The notes beneath the pieces are model-generated. The model did not search any database, was not told the origin of the DNA, and saw nothing but the letters and a program-made list of their open reading frames with translations. A stretch of 64,000 nucleotides of DNA from assembly GCA_023146135.1 (NCBI GenBank), contig JAGLCR010000007.1, forward strand, positions 78,810 to 142,809, given 5' to 3'. Made by a program: the position numbers and the translations under genes. Positions 27,415-35,941 of the stretch are shown one piece after another. How positions within the stretch are numbered: position 1 is the first letter of the stretch; each line of letters begins with the position of its first letter. This stretch comes from Bacteroidales bacterium. GTDB lineage: Bacteria; Bacteroidota; Bacteroidia; Bacteroidales; UBA1556.

Positions 27415-27840
27415 TTAAGATAAGTTAATATCGATCAAAGTATCATCTTGCAAAACGGCATCTCCTATACTCACATGTATTTTGCTGATGGTTCCAGCCT
27501 TATCAGCCAACACCACATTTTCCATTTTCATAGCTTCATACATCAAAAGTTTATCCCCCACTGCTATGGTATCGCCTACTTTTACCATTATCTGCATAAT
27601 GTTTCCTGGTAGAGGACATTTTACTTGCAGGCTTCCAGTACCAGCCTCTTTTTTCTTAATTGGTTTATGGGTTTGTACTGCTGCTCGAACTAGTGTAGGT
27701 GTTTTCTTTACTTGAATTTCTTGATCAAGCTCAACGGAATAATGCGAACCATTAATCTCAAGTTCTACGATATTCCGTTCTTGATTTAGAACCTCCACAT
27801 CATATTTATGACCTCTTATTTTAAAACTGAATTTCTTCAT
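27415..27840 (-). CDS. mmdC: Biotin carboxyl carrier subunit of the decarboxylase
   Basis: The 141-residue protein ends in a biotinyl domain (about 70-141) with the biotin-attachment motif EAMKMEN, Lys105. A Lys-rich linker (about 55-68) joins it to an N-terminal domain that docks on the carboxyltransferase. The carrier brings CO2 from MmdA to MmdB. It lies between the OadG-family gene and mmdB, 12 bases before the latter. Confidence 0.92.
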   Translation of the reverse strand: MKKFSFKIRGHKYDVEVLNQERNIVELEINGSHYSVELDQEIQVKKTPTLVRAAVQTHKPIKKKEAGTGSLQVKCPLPGNIMQIMVKVGDTIAVGDKLLMYEAMKMENVVLADKAGTISKIHVSIGDAVLQDDTLIDINLS

Positions 27841-27882
27841 TATACTCTATTTTTTATGACGTTAACGGACGTCAGTTTTTGT

Positions 27883-28230
27883 TTATCGTTGATAATTATT
27901 CATGCTGTATATTTTTGAATTCCAAGGCGAATAACGTTTCGAAACTTTTTTAATAGTAATGGTTCCGCTTTCTAAATCGTGATGTTCATTCAGAATATAA
28001 AACATGGCTGTAGCAATAGCTGCACTTTCGTCTCCGCTTAAATCAAGAGTATCTTTTTCTGCACAGTTTTTTCCTTGACTTCGCAGTTGATAACGAGTAT
28101 AGGCGTTAAGCAATTTTGGAACTAAAGAATAAACGCCAAATAAAAATGTAAGGGCAGAAAGCACAATCAAGTAGCCAATTACACTCACCATTATTCCAAA
28201 TTCCATATCTACCAATAGTATTGTATTCAT
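27883..28230 (-). CDS. OadG-family small subunit of the sodium-pumping decarboxylase
   Basis: The 115-residue protein has one N-terminal membrane helix (GIMVSVIGYLIVLSALTFLFGVYSLV) and a soluble tail. This is the layout of OadG/MmdD, the subunit that tethers the soluble carboxyltransferase to the membrane part. The tail contains ESAAIATAMFYILNEHHDLE, a conserved pattern in Bacteroidota members. The assignment leans on its position between the carboxyltransferase and the biotin carrier. Confidence 0.85.
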   Translation of the reverse strand: MNTILLVDMEFGIMVSVIGYLIVLSALTFLFGVYSLVPKLLNAYTRYQLRSQGKNCAEKDTLDLSGDESAAIATAMFYILNEHHDLESGTITIKKVSKRYSPWNSKIYSMNNYQR

Positions 28231-28242
28231 TTGTTTTTAGTT

Positions 28243-29799
28243 TTAAAGTGGAATATTTGAATGTTTTTTAGGAGGATTTGTCTCCTTTTTACCTGCAAGG
28301 GTTTTTAATCCACGAATAATCCTAAAACGAGTATTTCGTGGTTCAATCACATCGTCGATATAGCCAAATTTGGCAGCCTCGTAAGGATTGGCAAACTTGT
28401 CGGTATATTCCTTTTCCTTTTCAGCAATATAATCCGCAGCATCTTCGGCCGTCATCTTATTTACATGTCTTGATTCCAATACCTCAACTGCACCTTTAGC
28501 TCCCATTACTGCAATCTCGGCAGTGGGCCAAGCATAGTTTAAGTCACCACGCAATTGTTTCGAGCTCATTACATCATGAGCTCCTCCATACGACTTACGT
28601 ATTGTAATCGTGATTTTTGGCACGGTAGCTTCACCATAGGCAAACATTAATTTTGCCCCATGGGTTATAATTCCGCCATGCTCTTGACGACTTCCAGGAA
28701 GGAATCCGGGTACATCTACCAAGGTAATAACAGGCACATTAAAAGCATCGCAGAAACGAACAAAGCGAGCTGCTTTACGTGAGGCATCAATATCTAATAC
28801 ACCTGCAAGATAATTGGGCTGATTGGCAACGATTCCCACAGGAAAACCATCAAATTTGGCAAAGCCTGTAATGATGTTTTTTGCAAAATGACGTTGATAT
28901 TCCAAAAACTCTTGTTTATCCACAATGGTGTAAATAATATCCTTCATATCATAAGCTTCCGATGGGTTTTCGGGAATGATTTCGTTTAATTCATCATTCA
29001 ATCGGTCAATGGGGTCGGAGCATTGTGTTTGAATTGGATCTTCCAAATTATTTTGAGGAAGAAACTCAAGAGCTTTGCGAATAAGCATAATACCCTCGTC
29101 TTCGTCGTCGGCCCGAAAGTGTGCTACTCCTGATTTTGTAGCATGTACGCTTGCACCACCAAGATCTTCTGTTTCAATAATCTCACCAGTTACCGTTTTC
29201 ACTACTTTGGGTCCTGTAACAAACATATAACTTGTTTTGTCACTCATAATCACTACATCGGTTAGTGCGGGAGAATATACCGCACCTCCTGCACAAGGTC
29301 CAAAAATTGCTGATATTTGTGGAATTACTCCAGAAGCCATAATATTGCGTTGGAAAATTTCGGCATAACCTGCCAATGAGTTTACCCCTTCCTGAATACG
29401 TGCTCCGCCACTATCGTTAATTCCAATAATTGGTGCTCCTACTTTCATGGCCATATCCATAACCTTGCATATCTTTTGTGCATAGGTTTCAGAAAGTGAA
29501 CCTCCAAAAACCGTAAAATCTTGCGAATAAAGAAATACAATTCGACCATCGATAGTCCCGTGTCCCGTAATTACACCGTCGCCAGCAAAATGCTGCTTAT
29601 CCATTCCAAAATTGGTACTTCGATGTTCAACAAACATATCAAACTCCTCGAAACTACCTTCGTCTAAAAGCAAATCAATACGCTCGCGAGCAGTATATTT
29701 TCCTTTTTTATGTTGGGAATCAATTCGCTTTTGTCCTCCACCCATTGCGGCTTCTTCTCGCCTATTGATGAGTTGTTTTATTTTATCTTGATTTTTCAT
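28243..29799 (-). CDS. mmdA: Methylmalonyl-CoA decarboxylase / acyl-CoA carboxylase carboxyltransferase subunit
   Basis: The 518-residue protein is a biotin-dependent carboxyltransferase. Both crotonase-like halves are complete: [52 protein letters not shown] in the first, and [49 protein letters not shown] and [13 protein letters not shown] in the second. It moves CO2 from methylmalonyl-CoA to biotin. The neighbouring membrane pump subunits and mce favour sodium-pumping methylmalonyl-CoA decarboxylase over propionyl-CoA carboxylase. It is the second gene of the operon. Confidence 0.95.
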   Translation of the reverse strand: MKNQDKIKQLINRREEAAMGGGQKRIDSQHKKGKYTARERIDLLLDEGSFEEFDMFVEHRSTNFGMDKQHFAGDGVITGHGTIDGRIVFLYSQDFTVFGGSLSETYAQKICKVMDMAMKVGAPIIGINDSGGARIQEGVNSLAGYAEIFQRNIMASGVIPQISAIFGPCAGGAVYSPALTDVVIMSDKTSYMFVTGPKVVKTVTGEIIETEDLGGASVHATKSGVAHFRADDEDEGIMLIRKALEFLPQNNLEDPIQTQCSDPIDRLNDELNEIIPENPSEAYDMKDIIYTIVDKQEFLEYQRHFAKNIITGFAKFDGFPVGIVANQPNYLAGVLDIDASRKAARFVRFCDAFNVPVITLVDVPGFLPGSRQEHGGIITHGAKLMFAYGEATVPKITITIRKSYGGAHDVMSSKQLRGDLNYAWPTAEIAVMGAKGAVEVLESRHVNKMTAEDAADYIAEKEKEYTDKFANPYEAAKFGYIDDVIEPRNTRFRIIRGLKTLAGKKETNPPKKHSNIPL

Positions 29800-29824
29800 T
29801 GTTATTTTTATAACATTAGATTTT

Positions 29825-29849
29825 CAAAAAATGGAGGTGTTGAACCTCC
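29825..29849 (-). terminator. Weak terminator-like hairpin between mce and mmdA
   Basis: On the minus strand GGAGGT-TCAAC-ACCTCC followed by ATTTTTTG forms a six-pair stem with a T run in the 127-base gap after mce. It may lower transcription of the downstream subunits or mark the end of an mce message. Confidence 0.5.
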
Positions 29850-29926
29850 TTGATGTTTTACGTATTTAGATGCAATTCGTGTAAATACAATTCGTGAACT
29901 GTAATTACTGCAACCTTAAAATACGA

Positions 29927-30337
29927 TTACTCTTTTGTCTTTGAACAAAGTTCAGTCAATACGCCACCCGTTGATTTGGGGTGAAGAAAACCGATGCTTA
30001 GTCCTTCAGCTCCTTTACGACTTTGTTTATCAATTAGACGAATGCCTTTTTTCTCCACTTCTTTAAGTGCTTGGTCGGTGTCTGATACGGCAAAAGCCAT
30101 ATGATGCATTCCTGGTCCTTTTTTAGCCACAAACTTCCCAATAGGTCCGTCAGGGTCGGTAGACTCTAAAAGCTCTATTTTAGTATCTCCAACTTGAAAA
30201 AAGGCAGTTTTTACTTTTTGATCAGCGACCTCTTCAATGGCATAACATTTAAGTCCCAATACCTTTTCGTAGTATTCGATACTTTCTTGTAAGTTGTTTA
30301 CAGCTATCCCAATATGTTCAATATGTGTGGGTTTCAT
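29927..30337 (-). CDS. mce: Methylmalonyl-CoA epimerase
   Basis: The 136-residue protein is one VOC-fold domain pair of typical length. Metal-binding residues are visible: His8 (IEHIGIAV), the central His of GMHHMAF, and Glu in GGVLTEL. It interconverts (R)- and (S)-methylmalonyl-CoA, linking succinyl-CoA mutase to the decarboxylase encoded just downstream, the propionate-forming branch typical of Bacteroidota. The mutase genes are not in the window. Confidence 0.94.
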   Translation of the reverse strand: MKPTHIEHIGIAVNNLQESIEYYEKVLGLKCYAIEEVADQKVKTAFFQVGDTKIELLESTDPDGPIGKFVAKKGPGMHHMAFAVSDTDQALKEVEKKGIRLIDKQSRKGAEGLSIGFLHPKSTGGVLTELCSKTKE

Positions 30338-30513
30338 AATGTTTTATATTTATTGAATGGCAAAGATAATCAGCTTTATTTGATTGACCAACAAAAAGAG
30401 TAATTATTTGTTATTTTAATAACATTAGATTATTTATACGAAATTATGTGACCATTAAGTCTAGTTATAGATGAATACAGCCGCTTTTTTTGGTGTTAAA
30501 TTAGATTCAAAGT

Positions 30514-31176
30514 TTATTTTTTAATAGCATAACTAATAAACTTTGGGTGAGAATAATCAGTACAGTCTACTTTGAACCACCCTAAATGATTATTGTATAT
30601 AAAACCAATATACCGAGTATTATTTAGCGAATACCATGACCCACCATCATAGCCATTAATTGTACCTTGCAATGGAATAGGCATTTCCCATAAAGGTTTC
30701 CATCGATGATAAATATTGTTTGCAAAAGAGAATTCATCAGTATTGCCTTCTATATTATCACCTGTTTTATATGCAGTTACTGAATACATGTCGGTGGTTG
30801 ATCCCAAGCCTACGTAATATGTTTTTTTTGAAAAATGAAATCCCATATCGTCAAATGCATAAACTTGAAGCCTTTGGATAATACTGCTATCTTTATCCTT
30901 AATCACTTGTAAACTATCACTATTAATGTACTTTATTTGAATTCGAAATGGAATACTATCTTGCCCAAAGTGTAGAAAAAAACTAGTGTCAGCATTGGCT
31001 ACCCAATTACTAGCTTCCCAAATGGGATTAAGTTCAATTGGAGTGGGAAACTCGTAATATTCAAAATTACTATCCCAATTACCTGCGATAATGCTGTCAG
31101 GAGTTAAAGGGTCTTTGTCTTTACCGCACGAATATAGGAAAAGGAGAATGCTTAGAAATGGAATAGATATTTTCAT
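30514..31176 (-). CDS. Lipoprotein of unknown function
   Basis: The frame opens at 31200, but the ATG at 31176 gives a proper lipoprotein signal (MKISIPFLSILLFLYSCGKD, lipidated Cys17), so I prefer it; the product is then 220 residues. The rest is rich in aromatic residues with no recognised domain. Phrases such as AGNWDSNFEYYEF recall lipocalin-like Bacteroidota lipoproteins that begin with a GxW motif, but that is a weak hint. Confidence 0.65.
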   Translation of the reverse strand: MKISIPFLSILLFLYSCGKDKDPLTPDSIIAGNWDSNFEYYEFPTPIELNPIWEASNWVANADTSFFLHFGQDSIPFRIQIKYINSDSLQVIKDKDSSIIQRLQVYAFDDMGFHFSKKTYYVGLGSTTDMYSVTAYKTGDNIEGNTDEFSFANNIYHRWKPLWEMPIPLQGTINGYDGGSWYSLNNTRYIGFIYNNHLGWFKVDCTDYSHPKFISYAIKK

Positions 31177-31289
31177 AATTATTCTTGTTTTATACAACAA
31201 TAGTGTAAAGATAAGATATTTAGGTGAAGGTTGCCTTCTTAATATAAATTGTACTTATCAGTTTAATCAGTATTATTTGAGTTCTATCA

Positions 31290-32963
31290 CTAAAACTGAA
31301 AATATATAAACGCCTGCATCTCCGATGACATCGATTGGTAAACCAAAAACACAACCGTTGCAAAAATTGCAGCTTGGGCAATAAAATGCTGTCGGATAAA
31401 CCAACCACGATAATGGTCTTTGGTGGCATAGGGTAGCCAATGAAATACAAAACCCGTAAGCATCACCAGGAATGGCCATTTATAGGAAATCAGTATTTGA
31501 GGTATTAGAGACAGCTCAGTGGTGCTGAATATTTGGTGCAACATTCCATTTACCACTTCCATACTTTCGGAACGGAAAAATACTCGTGTAAAAGTGATAA
31601 AGGTAAAGGTGATAGCAATTTTCCAAACTATGGCTAATCTATGATTTGATTTTTCCCAAGGGCTAATCTTTCGCCAAAATTTGTAAACGACCAGTCCAAG
31701 TCCGTTTAGTCCACCCCAGATAATAAATTGCCAACTAGCACCATGCCATAAGCCACCCAAAAGCATGGTAAGCATTAGATTAATATTGGTGTTTACTTGC
31801 TTTTTAAATGCCGGAAATTTCCAAGAGAAAAACCAAAGAATAAAGCCTACACTGACCATGGCAGGGAAAATCCACCAATACCCAACCAAGAGTGTGATAA
31901 ATAGCAGAATAATGGTAAGCATGATGTAGCTAAAAACGGAGCCTCCACGATTTCCTCCCATGGGGATATAGAGGTAATCTTTGAGCCAAGTGGAAAGTGA
32001 AATGTGCCAACGCTTCCAAAAGTCGCCCACATTCTGGGCTTTGTATGGTGAGTTGAAGTTGCGAGGCAAGGTAAATCCCAGGAGTAATGCCACACCAATT
32101 GCTATGTCGGTATAACCTGAAAAATCAACATAAACCTGTAAAGAATAACCAAATAGCGCGAGCAAGTTTTCCACTCCCGTGAAATGTAATGGTGCGTCAA
32201 ACACTCGGTCCACAAAATTGACAGCGATATAATCGCCAATGAAAATCTTTTTTACCAAACCCTTCATTATCCAGAAAATGGCCAAGCCAAACTGCTCTCT
32301 TGTGAGTTTATAGTCCTGATACATCTGTGGTATAAACTGCGCTGCACGCACAATGGGCCCAGCAACCAACTGAGGGAAGAAGCTCACATAGAAACCAAAA
32401 TCAATTAGGTTTTTCACGGGCTTCACCTCCCCACGATATACATCTATGGAGTAAGAAATAGTTTGAAAAGTATAGAATGATATTCCAACAGGAAGCAATA
32501 TTTTGTCTACCGTAAAGTGGGTATTCATATATTCATTGACATAAACTGCCATATAGTTTACCACCTCGAAGTTGGTGCCAAACATATCGTTTACACTTAA
32601 TACAAAAAAGTAGGCGTATTTGAAATAAACCAATAATCCAAGATTGATTAGCAAACTGGCTGTGATAAGCAGTCGTTTGGATAATAGTTTCTTGGAGGCG
32701 TAAACCCATTTACCAATATAATAATCGGTAAGGGTGGATAAAAGCAGAATATAAAAGAAATGCTCGCTGGTTTTATAATAGAAAAATAAACTAACCACAA
32801 ATAGGTAGCCCGCACGCATACTGCGATTTTTGTTTTTGTAAACAAAGGAGTATCCCGTAAGCACGAGTGCAAAAAATACCCAAAAGCTAAAACGAGTAAA
32901 TATCCACGAGTCGCCTTGGTGGTAAAGGAATATTTTTTCTAATATGGCTTGTAAATCCATCAT
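31290..32963 (-). CDS. MBOAT-family membrane O-acyltransferase
   Basis: The frame is open from 33137, but that part lies inside the preceding SGNH gene. The ATG at 32963 (or 32960) overlaps its stop as ATGATG, which indicates translational coupling. The 556-558-residue protein has about ten transmembrane helices and the MBOAT core: VAGPIVRAAQFIPQM, ALFGYSLQVYVDFSGYTDIAIG, FWKRWHISLSTWLKDYLYIPMGG and the catalytic-His segment GGLWHGASWQF. It resembles AlgI/PatA, which move acetyl groups from cytoplasmic donors across the membrane to a periplasmic partner. Two SGNH proteins just upstream are the likely partners. Confidence 0.92.
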   Translation of the reverse strand: MMDLQAILEKIFLYHQGDSWIFTRFSFWVFFALVLTGYSFVYKNKNRSMRAGYLFVVSLFFYYKTSEHFFYILLLSTLTDYYIGKWVYASKKLLSKRLLITASLLINLGLLVYFKYAYFFVLSVNDMFGTNFEVVNYMAVYVNEYMNTHFTVDKILLPVGISFYTFQTISYSIDVYRGEVKPVKNLIDFGFYVSFFPQLVAGPIVRAAQFIPQMYQDYKLTREQFGLAIFWIMKGLVKKIFIGDYIAVNFVDRVFDAPLHFTGVENLLALFGYSLQVYVDFSGYTDIAIGVALLLGFTLPRNFNSPYKAQNVGDFWKRWHISLSTWLKDYLYIPMGGNRGGSVFSYIMLTIILLFITLLVGYWWIFPAMVSVGFILWFFSWKFPAFKKQVNTNINLMLTMLLGGLWHGASWQFIIWGGLNGLGLVVYKFWRKISPWEKSNHRLAIVWKIAITFTFITFTRVFFRSESMEVVNGMLHQIFSTTELSLIPQILISYKWPFLVMLTGFVFHWLPYATKDHYRGWFIRQHFIAQAAIFATVVFLVYQSMSSEMQAFIYFQF

Positions 32964-34252
32964 CGCTGAATGTCGTTTTTGTTCAACAACGAGGCCGTAG
33001 TTTGCTCTTTGTTTTGGCGAGCAAGATAATCCCCAAAATCGCGAATAATAGAGTCGAAAATCAAATCGCCCATCAAAATATAACCTGCACGAGTAAAATG
33101 AATACGATCTTTTTTGGACAAACCATAGCGTTGCCATACCACAATAGAATTTAGCCCACCCATTACTTCAAACATATCCCACAATGCTGTATTCTGTTTT
33201 TTGGCAAGTCGTTTCATGCTTTCTTGCACCTTTATTCCATTGCGATTGAGGTAGCGACGGCGGATATAACTATCATTATTGGTTGTATAGATTATGCTCA
33301 CATTGGGATTTGCTTTGCGTATTTCTTTTACCAATTTGTCATAATTATGCTCGTAGGCGGTTTGCGAAAAATTCTTGCCGTAGGCATCATTAATTCCCAA
33401 GCCTAGAATTACTAAGTCGGGTTTAATAGTTGCCAATTGTTGACTCAATAAATTACAGCGTAAAAAACTTGGAACAGCAGCTCCATTTATTCCCAAATTA
33501 TGAAAAACCACTCCAGCATCATCGGTTTCCAAATTTATTCCATAAAGCTGAAAACCTGTTTGCGTACTATCAGATTTAAGAAACTTAATTCCCAAACTAT
33601 CGATATAATGAGTTAATTGAAATTCGGTAAATCCACCAACAAGATCGGTATGCTGCGATTTAACCAGTCCGCTATCCAATAGAATAGTATAACTAGTTGT
33701 TGATATTTCATGGTAAACCTTAATGCGATTAAAATGGTATTTAATATCGTTTTCAGGCTCGAAACAGATAGCAATTGAAGCGGCGCTATCCTTAGTATAG
33801 GCACTTATACCAGCCATTCCTAATGAACATACTTTTTTCTTTTCCACATTTCGGCACGAAGTCCAATTACCACTTTTTTCGAAATGATAACCGTAAGGAG
33901 TATTTGTATGAGCCAATCGATAAGGAAAAACAAAGCCCCGACCTGCATTTTGATTCCCTTGAAAGCTTTGAAATCGTTTGCGCATTTGCCCTGACATTAC
34001 ATCAGCTTGAATATGCGAGCCTCCAATCTGTACTATATTTACTTGGCCTTTTCCTTCCAAAATCAAAGTGCTAAGCTTAGCGTGAAAAGCATCCATAGCA
34101 TCTTTATTTCCTGGGAGCTCGATACGGCTACTATCGTATTGTACAAAATTGTAATGACTTATGGCAAATGGATATTGAGAATATTGAGCATGGGAAAACT
34201 GTGCTAAACAGATTAGCAAAATGATGATTCCGTATGTTGCTTTTTTTATCAT
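32960..34252 (-). CDS. Periplasmic SGNH/GDSL-family protein
   Basis: The 430-residue protein has a signal peptide ending near SHAQ. Its block I is VQIGGSHIQADV (Ser nucleophile in GGSH instead of GDSL), a middle block is DLVILGLGINDAYG (Asn/Gly oxyanion), and the catalytic DxxH is DRIHFTRAGY near the C-terminus. The fold suits esterases or the periplasmic O-acetyltransferases that pair with MBOAT proteins (AlgX/PatB-like). It overlaps the MBOAT start by a few bases and is separated from the sister SGNH gene upstream by a repeat-filled gap. Confidence 0.85.
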   Translation of the reverse strand: MIKKATYGIIILLICLAQFSHAQYSQYPFAISHYNFVQYDSSRIELPGNKDAMDAFHAKLSTLILEGKGQVNIVQIGGSHIQADVMSGQMRKRFQSFQGNQNAGRGFVFPYRLAHTNTPYGYHFEKSGNWTSCRNVEKKKVCSLGMAGISAYTKDSAASIAICFEPENDIKYHFNRIKVYHEISTTSYTILLDSGLVKSQHTDLVGGFTEFQLTHYIDSLGIKFLKSDSTQTGFQLYGINLETDDAGVVFHNLGINGAAVPSFLRCNLLSQQLATIKPDLVILGLGINDAYGKNFSQTAYEHNYDKLVKEIRKANPNVSIIYTTNNDSYIRRRYLNRNGIKVQESMKRLAKKQNTALWDMFEVMGGLNSIVVWQRYGLSKKDRIHFTRAGYILMGDLIFDSIIRDFGDYLARQNKEQTTASLLNKNDIQR

Positions 34253-34285
34253 TATTCGTTTCCTTTTTCTTCTCTAGTGACTAAG

Positions 34286-34412
34286 CGACGTCAGCCCTTC
34301 TACAAGCTCAGGAACCTTCCTTCGACTGGTTCAGGAACCTGTAGTCGGTGGCTGAGCTTGTCGTTAATCGGCGGCTGAGCTTGTCGTTAATCGGTGGCTG
34401 AGCCTGTCGAAG
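34286..34412. repeat. Repeat cluster with three tandem 23-base units
   Basis: Between the two SGNH genes lie CTTCTACAAGCTCAGGAACC and TTCGACTGGTTCAGGAACC, inverted in part by CTGAGCCTGTCGAAG. Three direct units of TCGGTGGCTGAGC(T)TGTCGTTAA follow at 34345-34367, 34368-34390 and 34391-34412, the last ending in CGAAG. The core is the same as in the block at 2204-2544. It sits inside an apparent operon and would be transcribed. Confidence 0.85.
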
Positions 34413-34471
34413 CCCACCAATCTTCCAAGCACTTAGCCAAACGCAAATCACTCACCTGTTAGTTATCAGGT

Positions 34472-35941
34472 CTAACGAGGCTTCTCTATCATCAGCGCAT
34501 TATAAAACATATTGGCAATCAGCTTAGCCCCGCGAGGAGTAAAGTGTGTGTAATCACTTCCTGCCAAAGCAGGTTCAGCATTTACCCATGAAGGCATCGA
34601 ATTATGACCACCCATCGCCTCATACATATCCCAATAAGCAAAACCTGCTTTGAATGTGGCCTTTTTCAACTCATCTCTTACTAAGGGTAAAAAGCCATAG
34701 GTAACATAGTTCTCTTTTACTTTCTGTGACATATCCGAAGGTCCAATCACCACAAAACTAGCATCAGGTCGCATGCGTTTCAACGTCCTCAATTGACTTC
34801 CAAACCAACGACCATAATTAATTGCAGCTGTGCTATCTTTAATATATGGCATTACATTGCCTCCAAATTGGAGAATGAATAACTTCACATTAAGATTGGC
34901 ATACATTTTATTTAGGTGTCCATATTCCATTTTATTAAAAATAGTGCCAGAGCTACCTCGCATTCCGATATTTGTTAGGCTAATTCCACTCACTGCATCC
35001 AATGCTATTCCATATATATCAGGACTATCGTAACCCGAAAATTTTATGGCAAGATTTTTTGTTTCACTAGCCAAAGTATAGGTGTATCGGGCATAATCCA
35101 CATTTGCTAATAAACTATCATGAGCCACTTCTACACCATCTACCCATAGCGAAATAGCTACCGAACGATTAGAATTACCATAGAAAACTTGAACTTTTTG
35201 AAACTTACGAACTCGCCCATAGGCCAAGTTGGATTCTTCAAATATCACTTCACCTTGATATAGTAAGCTGTCCTTATAAATGGAGTCATTGCTTATAGGT
35301 GCAAAGCGAGAAAATGCAGCTAAAGCACCAAAGCTTTTATGCAGTACATCAGGATTTTTACGGCCAAAAATAGCATAGCGAGACCAGTTGCCCACATTAC
35401 TTTGTTTTATTGAAAAATAGGAATCGTAGGGTTGTTTTACAGGCAATAATCCGGGTCCATTTCCTCCATACTTTGTTTGTAGCTTGTTTCGGATATAGCT
35501 ACTTATTCGATCACCTTCGATTTGCGAATCGCCATAATGCATAATCCGAATCAGGCTTTTCTTAGTGGATAAACCATCCAAGGCAGCAAAGAATTTCTTT
35601 AAGCTAGCTTTATTCCCTTTGGGAAATTGAAGCCGATAAACATTTGCCGCTAGTGCTTTTGCATCGGCTCGAATAGTGTCCTTTATAATACTCGTACTAT
35701 CTATAGTAGCCTTTGCTATCTCCGTGATATCTGGCAGCGAGTCCATGTCAATATTCAGATTTACAATATTGCTAATGTCTGCATATTCAACAGTGTCTTT
35801 ACCTAGTAGGTCGTCAAGAGAAAGCATTTTTAAAGTAAAAGGTCCCACATCAATCCCATCTTTGGGCATAAACAAAACCGTTGGGAGCAAAAACAAGCCA
35901 GCCAATAAGAAGAATAAAACTGTTTTGAGAGGCTTTATCAT
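34472..35941 (-). CDS. Exported SGNH/GDSL-family protein
   Basis: The 489-residue protein has an N-terminal membrane anchor/signal (TVLFFLLAGLFLLPTVLFM) and a central SGNH domain from about residue 130: block I IMHYGDSQIEGDRI, NIGMRGSSGTIF, LFILQFGGNVMPY and the DxxH block DYTHFTPRGAKLIANMF at the C-terminus, so all catalytic elements are present. An insertion of beta-type sequence (about 190-320) may be a carbohydrate-binding jelly roll. It overlaps the LysM gene upstream by four bases (ATGA). A role as periplasmic acetyltransferase or esterase with the MBOAT protein is inferred. Confidence 0.85.
   Translation of the reverse strand: MIKPLKTVLFFLLAGLFLLPTVLFMPKDGIDVGPFTLKMLSLDDLLGKDTVEYADISNIVNLNIDMDSLPDITEIAKATIDSTSIIKDTIRADAKALAANVYRLQFPKGNKASLKKFFAALDGLSTKKSLIRIMHYGDSQIEGDRISSYIRNKLQTKYGGNGPGLLPVKQPYDSYFSIKQSNVGNWSRYAIFGRKNPDVLHKSFGALAAFSRFAPISNDSIYKDSLLYQGEVIFEESNLAYGRVRKFQKVQVFYGNSNRSVAISLWVDGVEVAHDSLLANVDYARYTYTLASETKNLAIKFSGYDSPDIYGIALDAVSGISLTNIGMRGSSGTIFNKMEYGHLNKMYANLNVKLFILQFGGNVMPYIKDSTAAINYGRWFGSQLRTLKRMRPDASFVVIGPSDMSQKVKENYVTYGFLPLVRDELKKATFKAGFAYWDMYEAMGGHNSMPSWVNAEPALAGSDYTHFTPRGAKLIANMFYNALMIEKPR

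Noticed and set aside
28243..29799. Propionyl-CoA carboxylase beta subunit
   Set aside because: No biotin carboxylase gene is present, while membrane pump subunits and mce are adjacent, favouring the decarboxylase.
32964..33137. N-terminal extension of the MBOAT gene
   Set aside because: It lies wholly inside the SGNH gene in another frame, and the MBOAT homology begins at the ATG overlapping the SGNH stop.
34345..34412. Possible CRISPR array
   Set aside because: The three 23-base units are directly adjacent with no spacers, match the intergenic repeat family elsewhere, and no cas gene is near.
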